A stretch of DNA of 64,000 bases from Lihuaxuella thermophila (GCF_900110165.1 NZ_FOCQ01000009.1:1-64000), one strand, 5' to 3'. Shown: positions 45,735-55,479, counted from the stretch's first letter. A program made the numbers and translations. Notes: generated by a model from the sequence alone, not told the origin.

Positions 45735-46583
45735 ATGCTGCCGATCAATGAGAATTTAAACGGAAAAGTTGCGGTGATTACCGGCGGAAGCGGAGTTCTT
45801 TGCAGTGCCATGGCGCAAGAGCTCGGAAGGCACGGAGTCAAGATCGCTATTTTGAATAGAAATGCGGAAAAGGGTGAACGGGTTGCGCAACACATCAGGG
45901 AATCAGGGGGGGAAGCCATCGCCGTCCCCTGTAACGTGGTAGATGCGGAGAGCGTAAAGCGGGCTGAGACCATCATCTCGGAACAGTTTGGAACCTGCGA
46001 CATTTTGATCAACGGTGCGGGCGGAAACCATCCGGAAGGAACCACAACCCATGAAACGTTAAAAGTCGAGGATCTCGGGAACAAAGAAGTGAAGACATTT
46101 TTCGATTTAAGCACAGCAGGATTCAGTTTTGTCTTCAACTTGAATATACTGGGAACGCTTATCCCGACCCAAGTATTCACGCGGAAAATGATCCATAAAA
46201 AAGGAGCCATTGTGATCAATATCTCTTCCATGAGCGCTCCCAGTCCCATGACGAAAGTTCCGGCGTATAGTGCCGCGAAGGCTGGAATCGAGAATTTGAC
46301 GAAATGGTTGGCGGTACACTTGGCTGAAGCAGGAATCAGAGTCAATGCGATCGCCCCCGGCTTTTTCCTGACAGAGCAAAACAGGAAACTGTTAACGAAT
46401 GAAGATGGCTCCTTAACTGAGAGGTCGAACAAAATTTTATCACATACTCCGATGCGGAGATTTGGTACCCCTCAGGATCTCTTGGGCACATTGTTATGGC
46501 TGGCAGATGAAAATATGTCAGGCTTTGTAACGGGAATAACCGTGCCGGTTGATGGTGGTTTTTTGGCATACTCGGGGGTATGA
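45735..46583 (+). CDS. SDR oxidoreductase, D-mannonate oxidoreductase-like
   Basis: This NAD(P)-dependent short-chain dehydrogenase (282 aa) has [15 protein letters not shown] for the cofactor, an NAG-type [15 protein letters not shown], the catalytic serine in [12 protein letters not shown] and YSAAKAG (YxxxK) near residue 180. The extra segment after [12 protein letters not shown] and the overall pattern resemble the Bacillus fructuronate reductase YjmF (UxuB type). ACAGGAGGA precedes the ATG. No other hexuronate gene adjoins, so the substrate is uncertain. Confidence 0.8.
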   Translation: MLPINENLNGKVAVITGGSGVLCSAMAQELGRHGVKIAILNRNAEKGERVAQHIRESGGEAIAVPCNVVDAESVKRAETIISEQFGTCDILINGAGGNHPEGTTTHETLKVEDLGNKEVKTFFDLSTAGFSFVFNLNILGTLIPTQVFTRKMIHKKGAIVINISSMSAPSPMTKVPAYSAAKAGIENLTKWLAVHLAEAGIRVNAIAPGFFLTEQNRKLLTNEDGSLTERSNKILSHTPMRRFGTPQDLLGTLLWLADENMSGFVTGITVPVDGGFLAYSGV

Positions 46584-46685
46584 ATAAAATAAATGATTGA
46601 AGCAGGGCCAAGGATTTCCGAAGTGATTCATTATTCGTAAAGGGAATCAACCGATGCCCAAGAAAACAACCTCAGCGTTCGCTGG

Positions 46686-46722
46686 AACAAGATCGCCCGT
46701 CAGCCCGGGCGATCTTGTTTTA
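46686..46722 (+). terminator. Terminator after the SDR gene region
   Basis: A 14-bp stem AACAAGATCGCCCG/CGGGCGATCTTGTT is followed by TTTTAT, upstream of the pheB promoter. Confidence 0.85.
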
Positions 46723-46767
46723 TGTGTCGGCGTGGATGCGCTCCTCGCTTATTGTGCAAAAAAAGTC

Positions 46768-46797
46768 TTGCTTGATAGCGCTTTCACGTTGTACAAT
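46768..46797 (+). promoter_or_regulatory. Probable sigma-A promoter of pheB-thrC-thrB-pheA
   Basis: TTGCTT and TACAAT are separated by 18 bases, about 50 bases before the pheB start. Confidence 0.5.
46773..46786. promoter_or_regulatory. cre site (CcpA operator) within the promoter
   Basis: On the minus strand TGAAAGCGCTATCA matches the cre consensus TGWAANCGNTNWCA at every position. It lies between the -35 and -10 elements, so binding by CcpA would be expected to repress the operon in the presence of preferred sugars. Confidence 0.55.
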
Positions 46798-46844
46798 GTC
46801 CGCAATGGTTTAACAACTGTTCATATATGGAGGACATCAGAGGG

Positions 46845-47288
46845 ATGCAGGAAGATCCGTTTGTATTGGTAAGGGTGGAGATGCTGCCTGAAGCGATTCA
46901 AAAAACCTTGCAAGCCAAAAAACTATTGGAAACAGGCATGGTTAAAACGGTTCAGGAAGCTGTGGAACATGTGGGCATCAGCCGAAGTTCGTTTTACAAG
47001 TATAAAGACAGTGTGTTTCCGTTTAACCAGATGGTGAAGGAAAAGATTGTGACGATCTCCATGATCCTGGAACACCGGGCCGGAGTTTTGTCAAGGGTAC
47101 TCGGCTTTTTGGCCGCTTCCGAAGCCAATGTGCTGACCATTCACCAGACGATTCCGTTGCAGGGAGAAGCCAATGTGTCGATGTCGGTAGATACCAGTCA
47201 AATGAACAAAGAGCTGAATGAAGTGTTGGAAAGCCTGAAAGGCCTGAGCGGCGTTCGCCGGGTGGTTGTGGTCGGAACAGGTGAGTAA
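46845..47288 (+). CDS. pheB: ACT-domain protein PheB
   Basis: The product (147 aa) has an N-terminal helix-turn-helix-like region ([21 protein letters not shown]) and a C-terminal ACT domain ([20 protein letters not shown]). It matches the PheB/UPF0735 family next to pheA in Bacillus, probably an amino-acid-sensing regulator. The frame opens at 46827; the ATG at 46845, 11 bases after TGGAGG, is preferred. Confidence 0.88.
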   Translation: MQEDPFVLVRVEMLPEAIQKTLQAKKLLETGMVKTVQEAVEHVGISRSSFYKYKDSVFPFNQMVKEKIVTISMILEHRAGVLSRVLGFLAASEANVLTIHQTIPLQGEANVSMSVDTSQMNKELNEVLESLKGLSGVRRVVVVGTGE

Positions 47289-47368
47289 TTTTTTTATTCA
47301 ACTTTTCGCTCTTGGTTTTATTTGAATCTTCCAGCAGCCGGGAGTGTGCACAAAGGAGAGAAATCAGG

Positions 47369-48445
47369 GTGAGAAAAGGAATTTTAGAGAGATACCAGGA
47401 GTTTTTGCCCTTAACAGAAAAGACTCCGTTGATTACGCTCTTTGAAGGGGAGACGCCGCTCATCCGTGCGGAAAAACTGTCGGAGGAGCTTGAACTGGAC
47501 CTTTACCTCAAGTGGGAGGGAGCCAATCCGACCGGCTCGTTTAAAGACCGCGGAATGGTGGTCGCCATTGCCAAAGCAAAAGAAGAGGGCAGCCGGGCGG
47601 TCATGTGCGCCTCAACCGGGAATACTTCCGCTTCTGCCGCGGCTTATGCGGCGAAGATGGGGCTCAAGTGTTACGTGATCGTGCCGCATCAGCATATCGC
47701 GCTCGGTAAAATGTCGCAAGCGGTGATGTATGGGGCAGAGGTGCTGGCGATCCAGGGAAACTTCGACCAGGCTCTGGCCATCGTTCGGGAGATTACGGAG
47801 GAGTATCCGATCACCTTGGTCAACTCCGTGAATCCTTACCGGATCGAGGGTCAGAAAACAGCCGCTTTTGAAGTATGCGAGCAGTTGGGAGAAGCTCCGG
47901 ATATCCTGGCGATTCCGGTGGGCAACGCGGGAAACATCTCCGCCTATTGGAAGGGATTTGTCGAGTTCAGGCAGGCCGGAAAGAGTGGCAAACTTCCTCA
48001 GATGTGGGGGTTTGAAGCGGAAGGGGCGGCAGCGATTGTCAGAGGAGAGCCCATTTTGCAACCGGAGACCATCGCCACCGCGATCCGGATCGGAAACCCG
48101 GCCAGCTGGAGAACAGCGGTGCAAGCGGCACAAGAGTCCGGGGGTGCAATCGATTCGGTCACCGATGAGGAGATTCTGGAGGCGTACCGCAAACTGGCAA
48201 GGCTGGAAGGCGTATTTTGTGAACCGGCGTCTGCCGCTTCAGTGGCCGGAGCGATCAAAATGCGCGCTCAAGGCAAGTGGCCGTCAGGTTTGAAAGTGGT
48301 TTGTGTCTTAACGGGAAATGGTTTGAAAGATCCGACCACGGCGCTGGAGTCTGTGGAAGTAAAACCCAAAGTCATCCCGTGTGAGAAGAAAGCGGTTTTG
48401 GATGTAATCAAAGCAGAAGAAGGTTTGTGCCATGAAACGGTGTGA
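47369..48445 (+). CDS. thrC: Threonine synthase
   Basis: ThrC (358 aa) converts O-phosphohomoserine to threonine using PLP. The PLP lysine is in [15 protein letters not shown] near residue 60, with [16 protein letters not shown] for phosphate binding and a late [21 protein letters not shown] supports the GTG at 47369. It overlaps thrB by 14 bases. Confidence 0.95.
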   Translation: MRKGILERYQEFLPLTEKTPLITLFEGETPLIRAEKLSEELELDLYLKWEGANPTGSFKDRGMVVAIAKAKEEGSRAVMCASTGNTSASAAAYAAKMGLKCYVIVPHQHIALGKMSQAVMYGAEVLAIQGNFDQALAIVREITEEYPITLVNSVNPYRIEGQKTAAFEVCEQLGEAPDILAIPVGNAGNISAYWKGFVEFRQAGKSGKLPQMWGFEAEGAAAIVRGEPILQPETIATAIRIGNPASWRTAVQAAQESGGAIDSVTDEEILEAYRKLARLEGVFCEPASAASVAGAIKMRAQGKWPSGLKVVCVLTGNGLKDPTTALESVEVKPKVIPCEKKAVLDVIKAEEGLCHETV

Positions 48446-49391
48446 CATGCGGTTTGAAGTGATTGTTCCATGCAGTACGGCCAATCTGGGACCGGGCTTC
48501 GATTCGGTCGGCATGGCGCTCGACCGTTTCCTTCGACTCAGCTTTTCTCCTGCTGACCAGCTGCATGTTGAAACGGTCGGGGAAAATTTGGAAGGGGTGT
48601 CTTCGGGTGAAGACAACCTGGTGATCCGGGTGATGAAAAAGGCTTTTGCCTTACAAGGGCTTTCGCTGCCCGCATTCAGTCTGCGGATGAAAAGCGAGAT
48701 TCCTTTGACCAAAGGACTTGGAAGCAGCGCCGCAGCGATCGTGGGAGGGCTGGTGGCGGCCAATCATCTGCTGGGATCTCCCTGGGACCGGGACGACTTG
48801 TTGCAGATGGCGATGGAGTGGGAGGGGCATCCGGATAATGTGGGAGCGTCCCTGTACGGAGGAGTCGTGGTGGGCACCTGGGACGGTGAACGAGCTTATC
48901 TGATCAGTGGTGAACCGCCCGACTTGCCCGTGGTGGCCGCCATCCCCAACCAGCCTCTTTCCACCCGGCGGGCACGGGAAGTTCTCCCGGACAGCTACTC
49001 CCGCGCGGAAGCGGTCTTATCGAGCAGCCGCTCCAACCTGTTGGTAGCCGCTCTTTTTACCCGCCGCTTTGACCTGTTGAAAGCCGCCATGCGCGATGCG
49101 TTTCATCAACCGTATCGGGAAGCGCTGGTCCCCGGCTTAAAAGAGGTGTTGTCCGATGCCTGTGACCAGGGAGCGCTGGGAGTGGCTTTGAGCGGGGCCG
49201 GGCCGACGATCATCGCCTTTGCCAGCGAAAAAGAGAGAATTCAAGCGTACTTTAGAGAAAAATTCAGGGAACTTGGCGTATCTGTTGAGATCGTCGAATT
49301 AAAAGCCTGCCGAAAAGGGGCATACATCCGATTGACATCAGAGTCAAATCATAGTAAATTCGTGGGAAACGCAAAAGGAGTTGGAGTATGA
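48432..49391 (+). CDS. thrB: Homoserine kinase
   Basis: ThrB (319 aa), a GHMP kinase, phosphorylates homoserine, the substrate supply for ThrC. Motifs: [19 protein letters not shown] at the N-terminus, the ATP loop [19 protein letters not shown] near residue 95, and [14 protein letters not shown] near residue 255. An alternative ATG is at 48447. It overlaps pheA by four bases. Confidence 0.95.
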   Translation: MKRCDMRFEVIVPCSTANLGPGFDSVGMALDRFLRLSFSPADQLHVETVGENLEGVSSGEDNLVIRVMKKAFALQGLSLPAFSLRMKSEIPLTKGLGSSAAAIVGGLVAANHLLGSPWDRDDLLQMAMEWEGHPDNVGASLYGGVVVGTWDGERAYLISGEPPDLPVVAAIPNQPLSTRRAREVLPDSYSRAEAVLSSSRSNLLVAALFTRRFDLLKAAMRDAFHQPYREALVPGLKEVLSDACDQGALGVALSGAGPTIIAFASEKERIQAYFREKFRELGVSVEIVELKACRKGAYIRLTSESNHSKFVGNAKGVGV

Positions 49392-50272
49392 TCGAAACAG
49401 TTGCCTACTTAGGACCCCAGGGAACGTTCACCCACGAAGCGGCGCTTACCCTGTTTCCCGAACCTTCCGCTGAACTGGTTCCGTATCCGGCGATTCCGGA
49501 TGTACTCTCGGCCGTGGATCGCGGGGTTGCGGATCTGGCGGTGGTGCCAGTAGAAAACGCGTTGGAGGGATCGGTCAACTCAACGCTGGATTGGCTCGTT
49601 CATCACATCAATGTACCCATTATCGGCGAGTTAATCTACCCGATTGCGCATTGCCTGATGGTTCATCCGGCACAGGCGAAACGGAGCAAGGATGAATTTG
49701 TGCGCATCTTGTCACATCCTCAAGCGATCGCCCAGTGTCAACTCCATCTGCGAAAAGAATATCCCCTTGCGGAGGTCGTCTACACGGACAGCACGGCACA
49801 GGCAGCCAGGCTGATTCGGGATCATCCCGGTGAGGCGTGGGCGGCGATCGGAACCCGGCGGGCGGCGGAGATGAACCAGCTCTATCTCCTTCAGGAGCAA
49901 ATTCAGGATCACCCCAATAACTATACGCGTTTCATCGCCGTGGGCAAACAGAAAAAAGTGTGGCCGTTTCCCGCTTCCCAGTTGAAAACGAGTGTGCAGG
50001 TCACTCTTCCTTCCGATTACCCGGGTGCTTTGTATCAGGTGTTGGCCGCTTTTTCCTGGCGGAAAATCAACCTCTGCCACATTGAGTCCAGGCCGACCAA
50101 GACCGGGCTCGGGAATTACTTCTTCCTGATTGACGCGGAAATTGCGGAAGAGCATGTGCTGATGCAAGGGGCGCTGGCTGAGATTGAAGCATTGGGGTGT
50201 CAGGTTCGCCTGTTGGGATCTTACCCGTGTTATCAAAAAGAATCATTACAGACAACATATAAAAGCAGATAA
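49388..50272 (+). CDS. pheA: Prephenate dehydratase
   Basis: PheA (294 aa) converts prephenate to phenylpyruvate. The dehydratase domain has AYLGPQGTFTHEAAL and VVPVENALEGSVNSTLD, then SHPQAIAQC; the C-terminal ACT domain (PGALYQVLAAFSWRKINLCHIESRPTK, given in two parts PGALYQVLAAF and NLCHIESRPTK) is for phenylalanine feedback. It completes a threonine/phenylalanine operon. Confidence 0.95.
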   Translation: MIETVAYLGPQGTFTHEAALTLFPEPSAELVPYPAIPDVLSAVDRGVADLAVVPVENALEGSVNSTLDWLVHHINVPIIGELIYPIAHCLMVHPAQAKRSKDEFVRILSHPQAIAQCQLHLRKEYPLAEVVYTDSTAQAARLIRDHPGEAWAAIGTRRAAEMNQLYLLQEQIQDHPNNYTRFIAVGKQKKVWPFPASQLKTSVQVTLPSDYPGALYQVLAAFSWRKINLCHIESRPTKTGLGNYFFLIDAEIAEEHVLMQGALAEIEALGCQVRLLGSYPCYQKESLQTTYKSR

Positions 50273-50276
50273 AAGA

Positions 50277-50305
50277 TTGACAATCTTACATCAGAACTTT
50301 ATAAT
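50277..50305 (+). promoter_or_regulatory. Consensus sigma-A promoter of the ilvE leader
   Basis: TTGACA and TATAAT, both perfect, are separated by 17 bases. They begin 4 bases after pheA and drive the ykkC-class leader. Confidence 0.85.
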
Positions 50306-50324
50306 ACTTTAAAACAAAGTTTTC

Positions 50325-50492
50325 TAAAAGATGGATCTAGTCAGAAGGATACCTAGGGTTCCGTCTTACCTTCAATGAGGAAGAGTCTGGTCCGAGTGGT
50401 ATCAGCACTGGGAGTCCAGTGTACACCGTGAGGATAAAAGCCTCCAGCGGCAGGTTCTGATGTTTGGGGAGAACTGCGCTCGGAGGCTTTTC
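50325..50492 (+). promoter_or_regulatory. ykkC-class riboswitch before ilvE (probable ppGpp type)
   Basis: The leader contains the two conserved blocks of the ykkC family, CTAGGGTTCCG (50353-50363) and TGGTCCGAGTG (50388-50398), with hairpins between. It ends in a strong terminator (GCCTCC at 50440-50445 with GGAGGC at 50482-50487, then TTTT). ykkC RNAs sense guanidine, ppGpp or PRPP depending on subtype. The ppGpp subtype is known upstream of branched-chain amino acid genes such as ilvE, so context points to ppGpp; the subtype was not confirmed by folding. Confidence 0.8.
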
Positions 50493-50523
50493 ATCATATT
50501 TAAAAAAAAGAGGGGTGCTTGAC

Positions 50524-51429
50524 ATGACTGCTGACCGCTGGGTTTTCATGAATGGGGAGTATAAACGAAAGGAAGAAGCGACGGTCTCCGTGTTTGACCA
50601 TGGTTTTCTTTACGGGGATGGAATTTTCGAGGGAATCCGCGTATATGACGGAAATATCTTCCGGTTAAAAGAGCATATTGAGCGATTGTATGATTCTGCA
50701 AAATCAATATTACTGAATATTCCGTATACTATAGAGGAAATGGAGACTGCCGTTGTCGAAGCCGTCCGCAAAAATGGGCTCCGCGATGCCTACATACGCC
50801 TGGTGGTATCCAGGGGCGTCGGGGATCTCTCTTTAAACCCGGACAGCTGTGAAAAAGCCAACGTGATCATCATTGTCGATCAGGTACGGTTATTCAGCAA
50901 GGAATTGTTTGAAAAAGGGATCTCTGTCATTACCGTTCCCACCCGCCGGAACATTCCGGACGCGTTGGATCCGAAAATCAAATCCCTCAACTACCTCAAT
51001 AATATCCTGGTGAGAATTGAGGCGAACCGGGCGGGCGTTGCCGAAGCGATTATGCTGAATTCCCATGGATATGTGACGGAAGGATCGGGAGATAACATCT
51101 TCATCGTGAAAAGAGGAGTGATCTATACACCGCCGACCTATCTGGGAGCGCTGGAAGGGATTACCCGCGGAGTCATCATGGAACTGGCTGAAAAACAAGG
51201 GTATACAGTGAAAGAGCAACCGTTTACCCGCCATGATGTGTATGTGGCTGATGAAGTGTTCCTCACCGGCACGGCGGCGGAAGTGATTTCCGTTGTCGAT
51301 GTGGATGGAAGAAAGATCGGAAACGGGTTGCCCGGACCGATTGCGAAAGAGTTGATGGCGGAGTTTCACAAATTGGTAAAAGTGGACGGTGTGCAAGTTT
51401 ATTCAGATGCACCGGCCGCCACCGTTTAA
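50524..51429 (+). CDS. ilvE: Branched-chain amino acid aminotransferase
   Basis: IlvE (301 aa), a class IV PLP aminotransferase, makes the last step of leucine, isoleucine and valine synthesis. It has VSVFDHGFLYGDGIFEGIR near residue 20, the PLP lysine in DPKIKSLNYLNNILVR near residue 160, and EGSGDNIFIVKRGV near residue 195. GAGGGGTG supports the ATG at 50524. Expression should respond to the upstream riboswitch. Confidence 0.95.
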   Translation: MTADRWVFMNGEYKRKEEATVSVFDHGFLYGDGIFEGIRVYDGNIFRLKEHIERLYDSAKSILLNIPYTIEEMETAVVEAVRKNGLRDAYIRLVVSRGVGDLSLNPDSCEKANVIIIVDQVRLFSKELFEKGISVITVPTRRNIPDALDPKIKSLNYLNNILVRIEANRAGVAEAIMLNSHGYVTEGSGDNIFIVKRGVIYTPPTYLGALEGITRGVIMELAEKQGYTVKEQPFTRHDVYVADEVFLTGTAAEVISVVDVDGRKIGNGLPGPIAKELMAEFHKLVKVDGVQVYSDAPAATV

Positions 51430-51450
51430 CCGATGTTTCAATGACCAAAC

Positions 51451-51498
51451 ACAACAGGCCAGCTTCCTGATTTTCGGGTCGCTGGCCGTTGTTTTTTT
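51451..51498. terminator. Terminator after ilvE
   Basis: ACAACAGGCCAGC pairs with GCTGGCCGTTGT (one mismatch), followed by a T run. It may also serve the convergent ABC operon. Confidence 0.75.
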
Positions 51499-51511
51499 GA
51501 GCATTTTTGTC

Positions 51512-52495
51512 TCAAGCCAACACATCCCGACGTGTGAAAACCCCGAACGCGACGATTAAGGATGTGATTGACCAGACAGTTAAGACCGTGAGGGAAAAAG
51601 GTAAATTCATTCCCTCTACCAGGATGGGCTCTCCTTCCAAGTAGTCGGTCAGGCGCAAATTGGTAAAGGCGAGGTATTTCAGGGCGTTCCAGTTGGGAGC
51701 CAATTGTCCCAGCAGGCTTCCGGAAATGACGGCGGCCAGCATGATGCCCATGCTGGAGGCGGTGCTTCTGACGAGTACGGATACCATAAAGGAAACGGTT
51801 CCGACAGCGAGACAGGAAAACCATGCCAGCCCGTAAGCCATTAATATATACTTCCATTGCGGAATGAGATGGACGTGATCGGTGATCAGGTGTTCCCCCT
51901 GTACCTGAAAGCCGGTCAAAACGGGCAGCGTCCATCCTTTATAGCCGAAGATCATGCCGGAAACCAGATAGCCGATGACAGCCGTCAGGACAACCATAAA
52001 GGAGACGCTTAACAGAAGGGCCAGATATTTGCTCAGCAACACCTTCCAACGGCGTACCGGACGGGTGAGCAATAGCTTGATCGTTCCTCCCGAATGCTCG
52101 GATGAAACGATGTCGGCAGCCAGGATGACAACGAGCAGCGGAAGGAACAGGGAAACGGCTTCTTCCACAAATTCGCGGATAAAGGTAGGCGCACCCGGTG
52201 CGGTCGGGTTAATGTTGTTATCCAGATAGTATTGCTGCTGTTGAATGTTCAGCTTGATTGACTCTTTCCATTCTTCGGGCACGCGGCTGGAAGCCAAACG
52301 GTTTTGTTGGTCTATAATCTGTTGCTGCAAAATGGCGCGCCAGTCGGACGTGCCCAATTGTTTGATGGCGTTTTGAGTGGTGTGGTACTGGGCGTAGGTG
52401 AAAATCGGGATGAGAATAAGCAAAATCAGGGTGATGACGAGTATTCGCTTTTTGCGAACCAGTTTCAGCATTTCGTTGTAGACAAGGTTATGCAA
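51512..52495 (-). CDS. ABC transporter permease (ABC-2 type)
   Basis: The product (327 aa) has a first transmembrane helix (RILVITLILLILIPIFTYA), a large external loop, then five more membrane segments, as in ABC-2 export permeases. TTG start with GGGAGGG, overlapping the ATPase gene by 8 bases. It is the last gene of a minus-strand operon. Confidence 0.82.
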   Translation of the reverse strand: MHNLVYNEMLKLVRKKRILVITLILLILIPIFTYAQYHTTQNAIKQLGTSDWRAILQQQIIDQQNRLASSRVPEEWKESIKLNIQQQQYYLDNNINPTAPGAPTFIREFVEEAVSLFLPLLVVILAADIVSSEHSGGTIKLLLTRPVRRWKVLLSKYLALLLSVSFMVVLTAVIGYLVSGMIFGYKGWTLPVLTGFQVQGEHLITDHVHLIPQWKYILMAYGLAWFSCLAVGTVSFMVSVLVRSTASSMGIMLAAVISGSLLGQLAPNWNALKYLAFTNLRLTDYLEGEPILVEGMNLPFSLTVLTVWSITSLIVAFGVFTRRDVLA

Positions 52496-53417
52496 TCGAG
52501 TTCCCTCCCGTCATCTCCAGGAAGATGTCTTCCAGCGTTTGTTGATACGGGCGAATTCCGCTGACCTGGATTTGTTCGGCGACGAGCGCCTGATTGGTCT
52601 CCGCGATTTTTTCCATCGGCATGTGAACGAGCACTCGCCCGTTGTTCAGCACTTCCAGTTGTGTAATGTAAGGGAGCCCGCGCAATTTCTCCACTCCGGC
52701 GTGATGGGGTTCCACCATCCATTCCACTTTGGCATGGCTTCCCACCAGCTGATCGACACGTCCTGTTTTGACGATTTCTCCCTGACTGATAATGGCTACC
52801 CGGTCGCACATCAGTTGGACCTCATGCAAAATGTGACTGGAGATGAACACGCTGATTCCCTCTTCGCGTGACAGGTGGCGAATGAATGACCGCAACTCCC
52901 TGATCCCTGCCGGATCAAGACCGTTGGTCGGTTCGTCCAGAATGAGCAATTGCGGTTTGCCCAAAAGGGCCTGGGCGATTCCGAGCCGTTGTCTCATCCC
53001 GAGGGAATATGTTTTGACCGGATCGTCGATTCGGTTCTGCAGCTCGACCAGCCGGACAACCTCTTCAATCCGGGCCGGGGGAATATCTTCTGTCATCCGT
53101 GCGAACAGTTGCAAATTTTCTCTTCCGGTGAGATATGGATAAAGTTCAGGATTTTCCACGATGCAGCCGACCTGGCGAATCGCTTGCAAAAACTGTTTGG
53201 AGAGATCGTAACCACCGATCCGGATAATTCCTTTCGTGGGACGGGTAAGCCCGACGAGCATGCGGATGGTCGTCGTTTTGCCCGCGCCGTTGGGACCGAG
53301 AAATCCGAAAATCTCACCAGCCTTCACTTCAAAGGATACGTTCTTCACGATTTCACGTTGACCAATCGTTTTCGACAATCCTTGTACGGATAGAACCGTG
53401 TGAGTTTCAGTCTGCAT
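52488..53417 (-). CDS. ABC transporter ATPase (bacitracin-type family)
   Basis: The ATPase (309 aa) has Walker A GFLGPNGAGKTTTIRML near residue 35, the signature TYSLGMRQRLGIAQAL near residue 137, Walker B LLILDEPTNGLDPAG near residue 157 and SSHILHEVQ. The C-terminal extension is of the BcrA/CcmA/NatA type. It overlaps the SGNH gene by 11 bases, so the three genes are co-transcribed. The exported substrate is unknown. Confidence 0.87.
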   Translation of the reverse strand: MQTETHTVLSVQGLSKTIGQREIVKNVSFEVKAGEIFGFLGPNGAGKTTTIRMLVGLTRPTKGIIRIGGYDLSKQFLQAIRQVGCIVENPELYPYLTGRENLQLFARMTEDIPPARIEEVVRLVELQNRIDDPVKTYSLGMRQRLGIAQALLGKPQLLILDEPTNGLDPAGIRELRSFIRHLSREEGISVFISSHILHEVQLMCDRVAIISQGEIVKTGRVDQLVGSHAKVEWMVEPHHAGVEKLRGLPYITQLEVLNNGRVLVHMPMEKIAETNQALVAEQIQVSGIRPYQQTLEDIFLEMTGGNSIA

Positions 53418-54219
53418 CTGTTGCCTTGCCCTCCCCGGAATCCCGAATCACCTGCAGCAGGCGCTCGGCCATTCGTTCGTAACCCTGCTGGTTGGGATGA
53501 AAATGGTCACTGTATAAATACTCTTTGGGTTTTAGCTGAAAGAGGTCGAAGGTCGGAATGACCACCACCCGCTGAAAGCGCCCGGAGACTTCTTGCATGG
53601 TTTCATTCCACTCCCCAACCAACCGGGAGGATTTTTCTTCGTCGGGAAGATCGCCGAACGGATTGTACAGACCAAACAGAAAGATGACGGCTTCCCGATT
53701 TTGGTTGCGCAATTCCTTCAGAATTACCGTCAAATTTTGCTCATAGGCAAGCCGGCCTTTTTCTGCCGCTTGTTCATCGATTTTTTCAAAACGGCCGCTC
53801 GAGCGGAATAAATCATTCCCCCCGATGGTGATCGTGATCCAGTCAGCGCTTTTGACGATTTCTTTGACTCTGCTTTGTTTTACTTGGTTAACCAATTGGG
53901 AAGAAGTTTGACCACTGATGGCAAGATTGATCGCGCTAAACGAGGATCCCGCTTCTTTCTGTAAATTCTTTTTCACAATACCGAAATATCCCTGCCCGGA
54001 GGAGTCTCCCACTCCTCTTGTCAAGGAGTCTCCCAGGCCGACCAGCATGCCGCCTGCTTGAATAGAGGCCAATTTTGGTTTTGCTTTGGCAGTGGCAGGG
54101 CTTTTATTCGGCCGAATGACTTCCTGAACGGCCAGCATAAAACCGGATAGGAGCAGGAATAAGGAGAGGACGGAAGCGATGGTAATGAAAGCCCTTAAGG
54201 TTCGTTTTGGCGGTTTCAC
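53407..54219 (-). CDS. Membrane-anchored SGNH/GDSL hydrolase
   Basis: The product (270 aa) has an N-terminal anchor (FITIASVLSLFLLLSGFMLA) and an extracellular SGNH domain: block I GLGDSLTRGVGD (catalytic Ser) near residue 61, block III IGGNDLF near residue 132 and block V DHFHPNQQGYERMA (Asp/His) near residue 238. Likely an esterase or acyl hydrolase acting on lipid or wall polymer. GTG start after AAAAGGGGA. First gene of the ABC exporter operon. Confidence 0.85.
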   Translation of the reverse strand: MKPPKRTLRAFITIASVLSLFLLLSGFMLAVQEVIRPNKSPATAKAKPKLASIQAGGMLVGLGDSLTRGVGDSSGQGYFGIVKKNLQKEAGSSFSAINLAISGQTSSQLVNQVKQSRVKEIVKSADWITITIGGNDLFRSSGRFEKIDEQAAEKGRLAYEQNLTVILKELRNQNREAVIFLFGLYNPFGDLPDEEKSSRLVGEWNETMQEVSGRFQRVVVIPTFDLFQLKPKEYLYSDHFHPNQQGYERMAERLLQVIRDSGEGKATDAD

Positions 54220-54547
54220 GTTTGATCCCCTTTTCTCAAATAAATGCGCGGTAACAAGTCCATTGTAAAACGGATGGTCGTGAAATGAAAATCATTTTCC
54301 GGGCATGTTCACAAACTGATCAGATGTTTTGGAATCCTAAGTCACGTGGAGTCCTTTAGAATTCGGTTTTCTTCCTGGATCGATAAAGGATTCGTGCAGT
54401 TTCCTTTTTAAACCTTCGCAATTCGCTTAGCAAAAAAACGCCCGTGGGTGCATAGGATAGTATTGGTTTATTTACTGGAGAGGATGTTGCCTTTTTTATT
54501 TGTTTTTCCATGTCGCAACATACTCTGATGAGATAGGGGGTTGTTTC
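54220..54547. other. Divergent intergenic region before safA
   Basis: It lies between the divergent SGNH and safA-like genes. CATAGGATA at 54451-54459 resembles the -10 element of mother-cell sigma factors, but no matching -35 was found at the right distance. Nothing else is recognisable. Confidence 0.3.
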
Positions 54548-55459
54548 GTGAAAATTCATATTGTAAGAACAGGGGAAACGATTTGGGATCTGGCGCAAAA
54601 GTACAATACTCCGAAGGAGCGCCTGATTGAAGCCAATCCGGAGATCAAAAGCAAAGAACAATTGGTCCCGGGAATGAAAATCCGCATCCCGACGGGGCGA
54701 ATCCCGATCAACCGGCAAAAGGGCGGGGAAGAAGAAGCTCATTCTGACCGGGAAGCGGCACCGGCGGAAGAGGTTGTCCAAAATCAGGAAACTGGCGAGC
54801 GGGACGAGTCAACCGAACCCTCACAAGATTTGCACAAAGAGGAATCATCTTTTTCCGAAGAGAAGGCCGAGTCACCGGTGCAAGAGACGAAGGTGGACAC
54901 GGATTCTCCGGAAGAACCATCATTGTTCCCAACAGAGTCACCCCATCAGGAATCAGTTGCCAAAACCGAATCGCTTTATGGGGAAACGCTGTTTTTTAAC
55001 CATGGGACTGACGGTTACCCTTCCCCTTACTTTTCAACGTATCCCCATGTGAAGGAGCCGAAACTATCTGGTTATTACGAAGAGCGTGAATCAAAATACC
55101 ATTCCGGATCCCCGTACAGGTACAGTTCGGAGTTTGACATGGTTCCTCCTCCACCGATGATCTCTTATTATCCGGCGGGCGCTTACTGGTATGCGCCGCC
55201 CGTCTATACGATGATGCCCGATCCATCCGCATTTGTAATGGCGCCACCATCCCCTTATATGCCGATGCCGGGCCAGGATTTTTCTTATCCTCCTTATCCC
55301 TACCCGCATTCCCAACCTCAGACGGGATGGCATCCGCCTTTAACCGAGCCGTGGATGGGGACCGATCCGGTTCATTCCGTTGAATCAAACCGGTCCGTTC
55401 AGCCGGTCATGATACCTCCTGAACGAAGTGAAAAAGAAAGTTCCTCGCGAGAATATTAA
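54548..55459 (+). CDS. LysM-domain spore morphogenetic protein, SafA-like
   Basis: The product (303 aa) starts with one LysM domain (VKIHIVRTGETIWDLAQKYN to PGMKIRIPTG), which binds peptidoglycan. An acidic Glu/Ser-rich linker (residues ~60-150) and a Pro/Tyr/Met-rich tail with repeated PPxYPxP-like patches follow. SafA of B. subtilis has the same layout (LysM plus a proline-rich tail) and anchors the inner coat to the cortex. GATAGGGGG lies upstream of the GTG at 54548. The next gene is a coat-type kinase-like protein, which supports a spore role. Confidence 0.75.
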   Translation: MKIHIVRTGETIWDLAQKYNTPKERLIEANPEIKSKEQLVPGMKIRIPTGRIPINRQKGGEEEAHSDREAAPAEEVVQNQETGERDESTEPSQDLHKEESSFSEEKAESPVQETKVDTDSPEEPSLFPTESPHQESVAKTESLYGETLFFNHGTDGYPSPYFSTYPHVKEPKLSGYYEERESKYHSGSPYRYSSEFDMVPPPPMISYYPAGAYWYAPPVYTMMPDPSAFVMAPPSPYMPMPGQDFSYPPYPYPHSQPQTGWHPPLTEPWMGTDPVHSVESNRSVQPVMIPPERSEKESSSREY

Positions 55460-55479
55460 GTAGGGATGGGAAAAAGACG

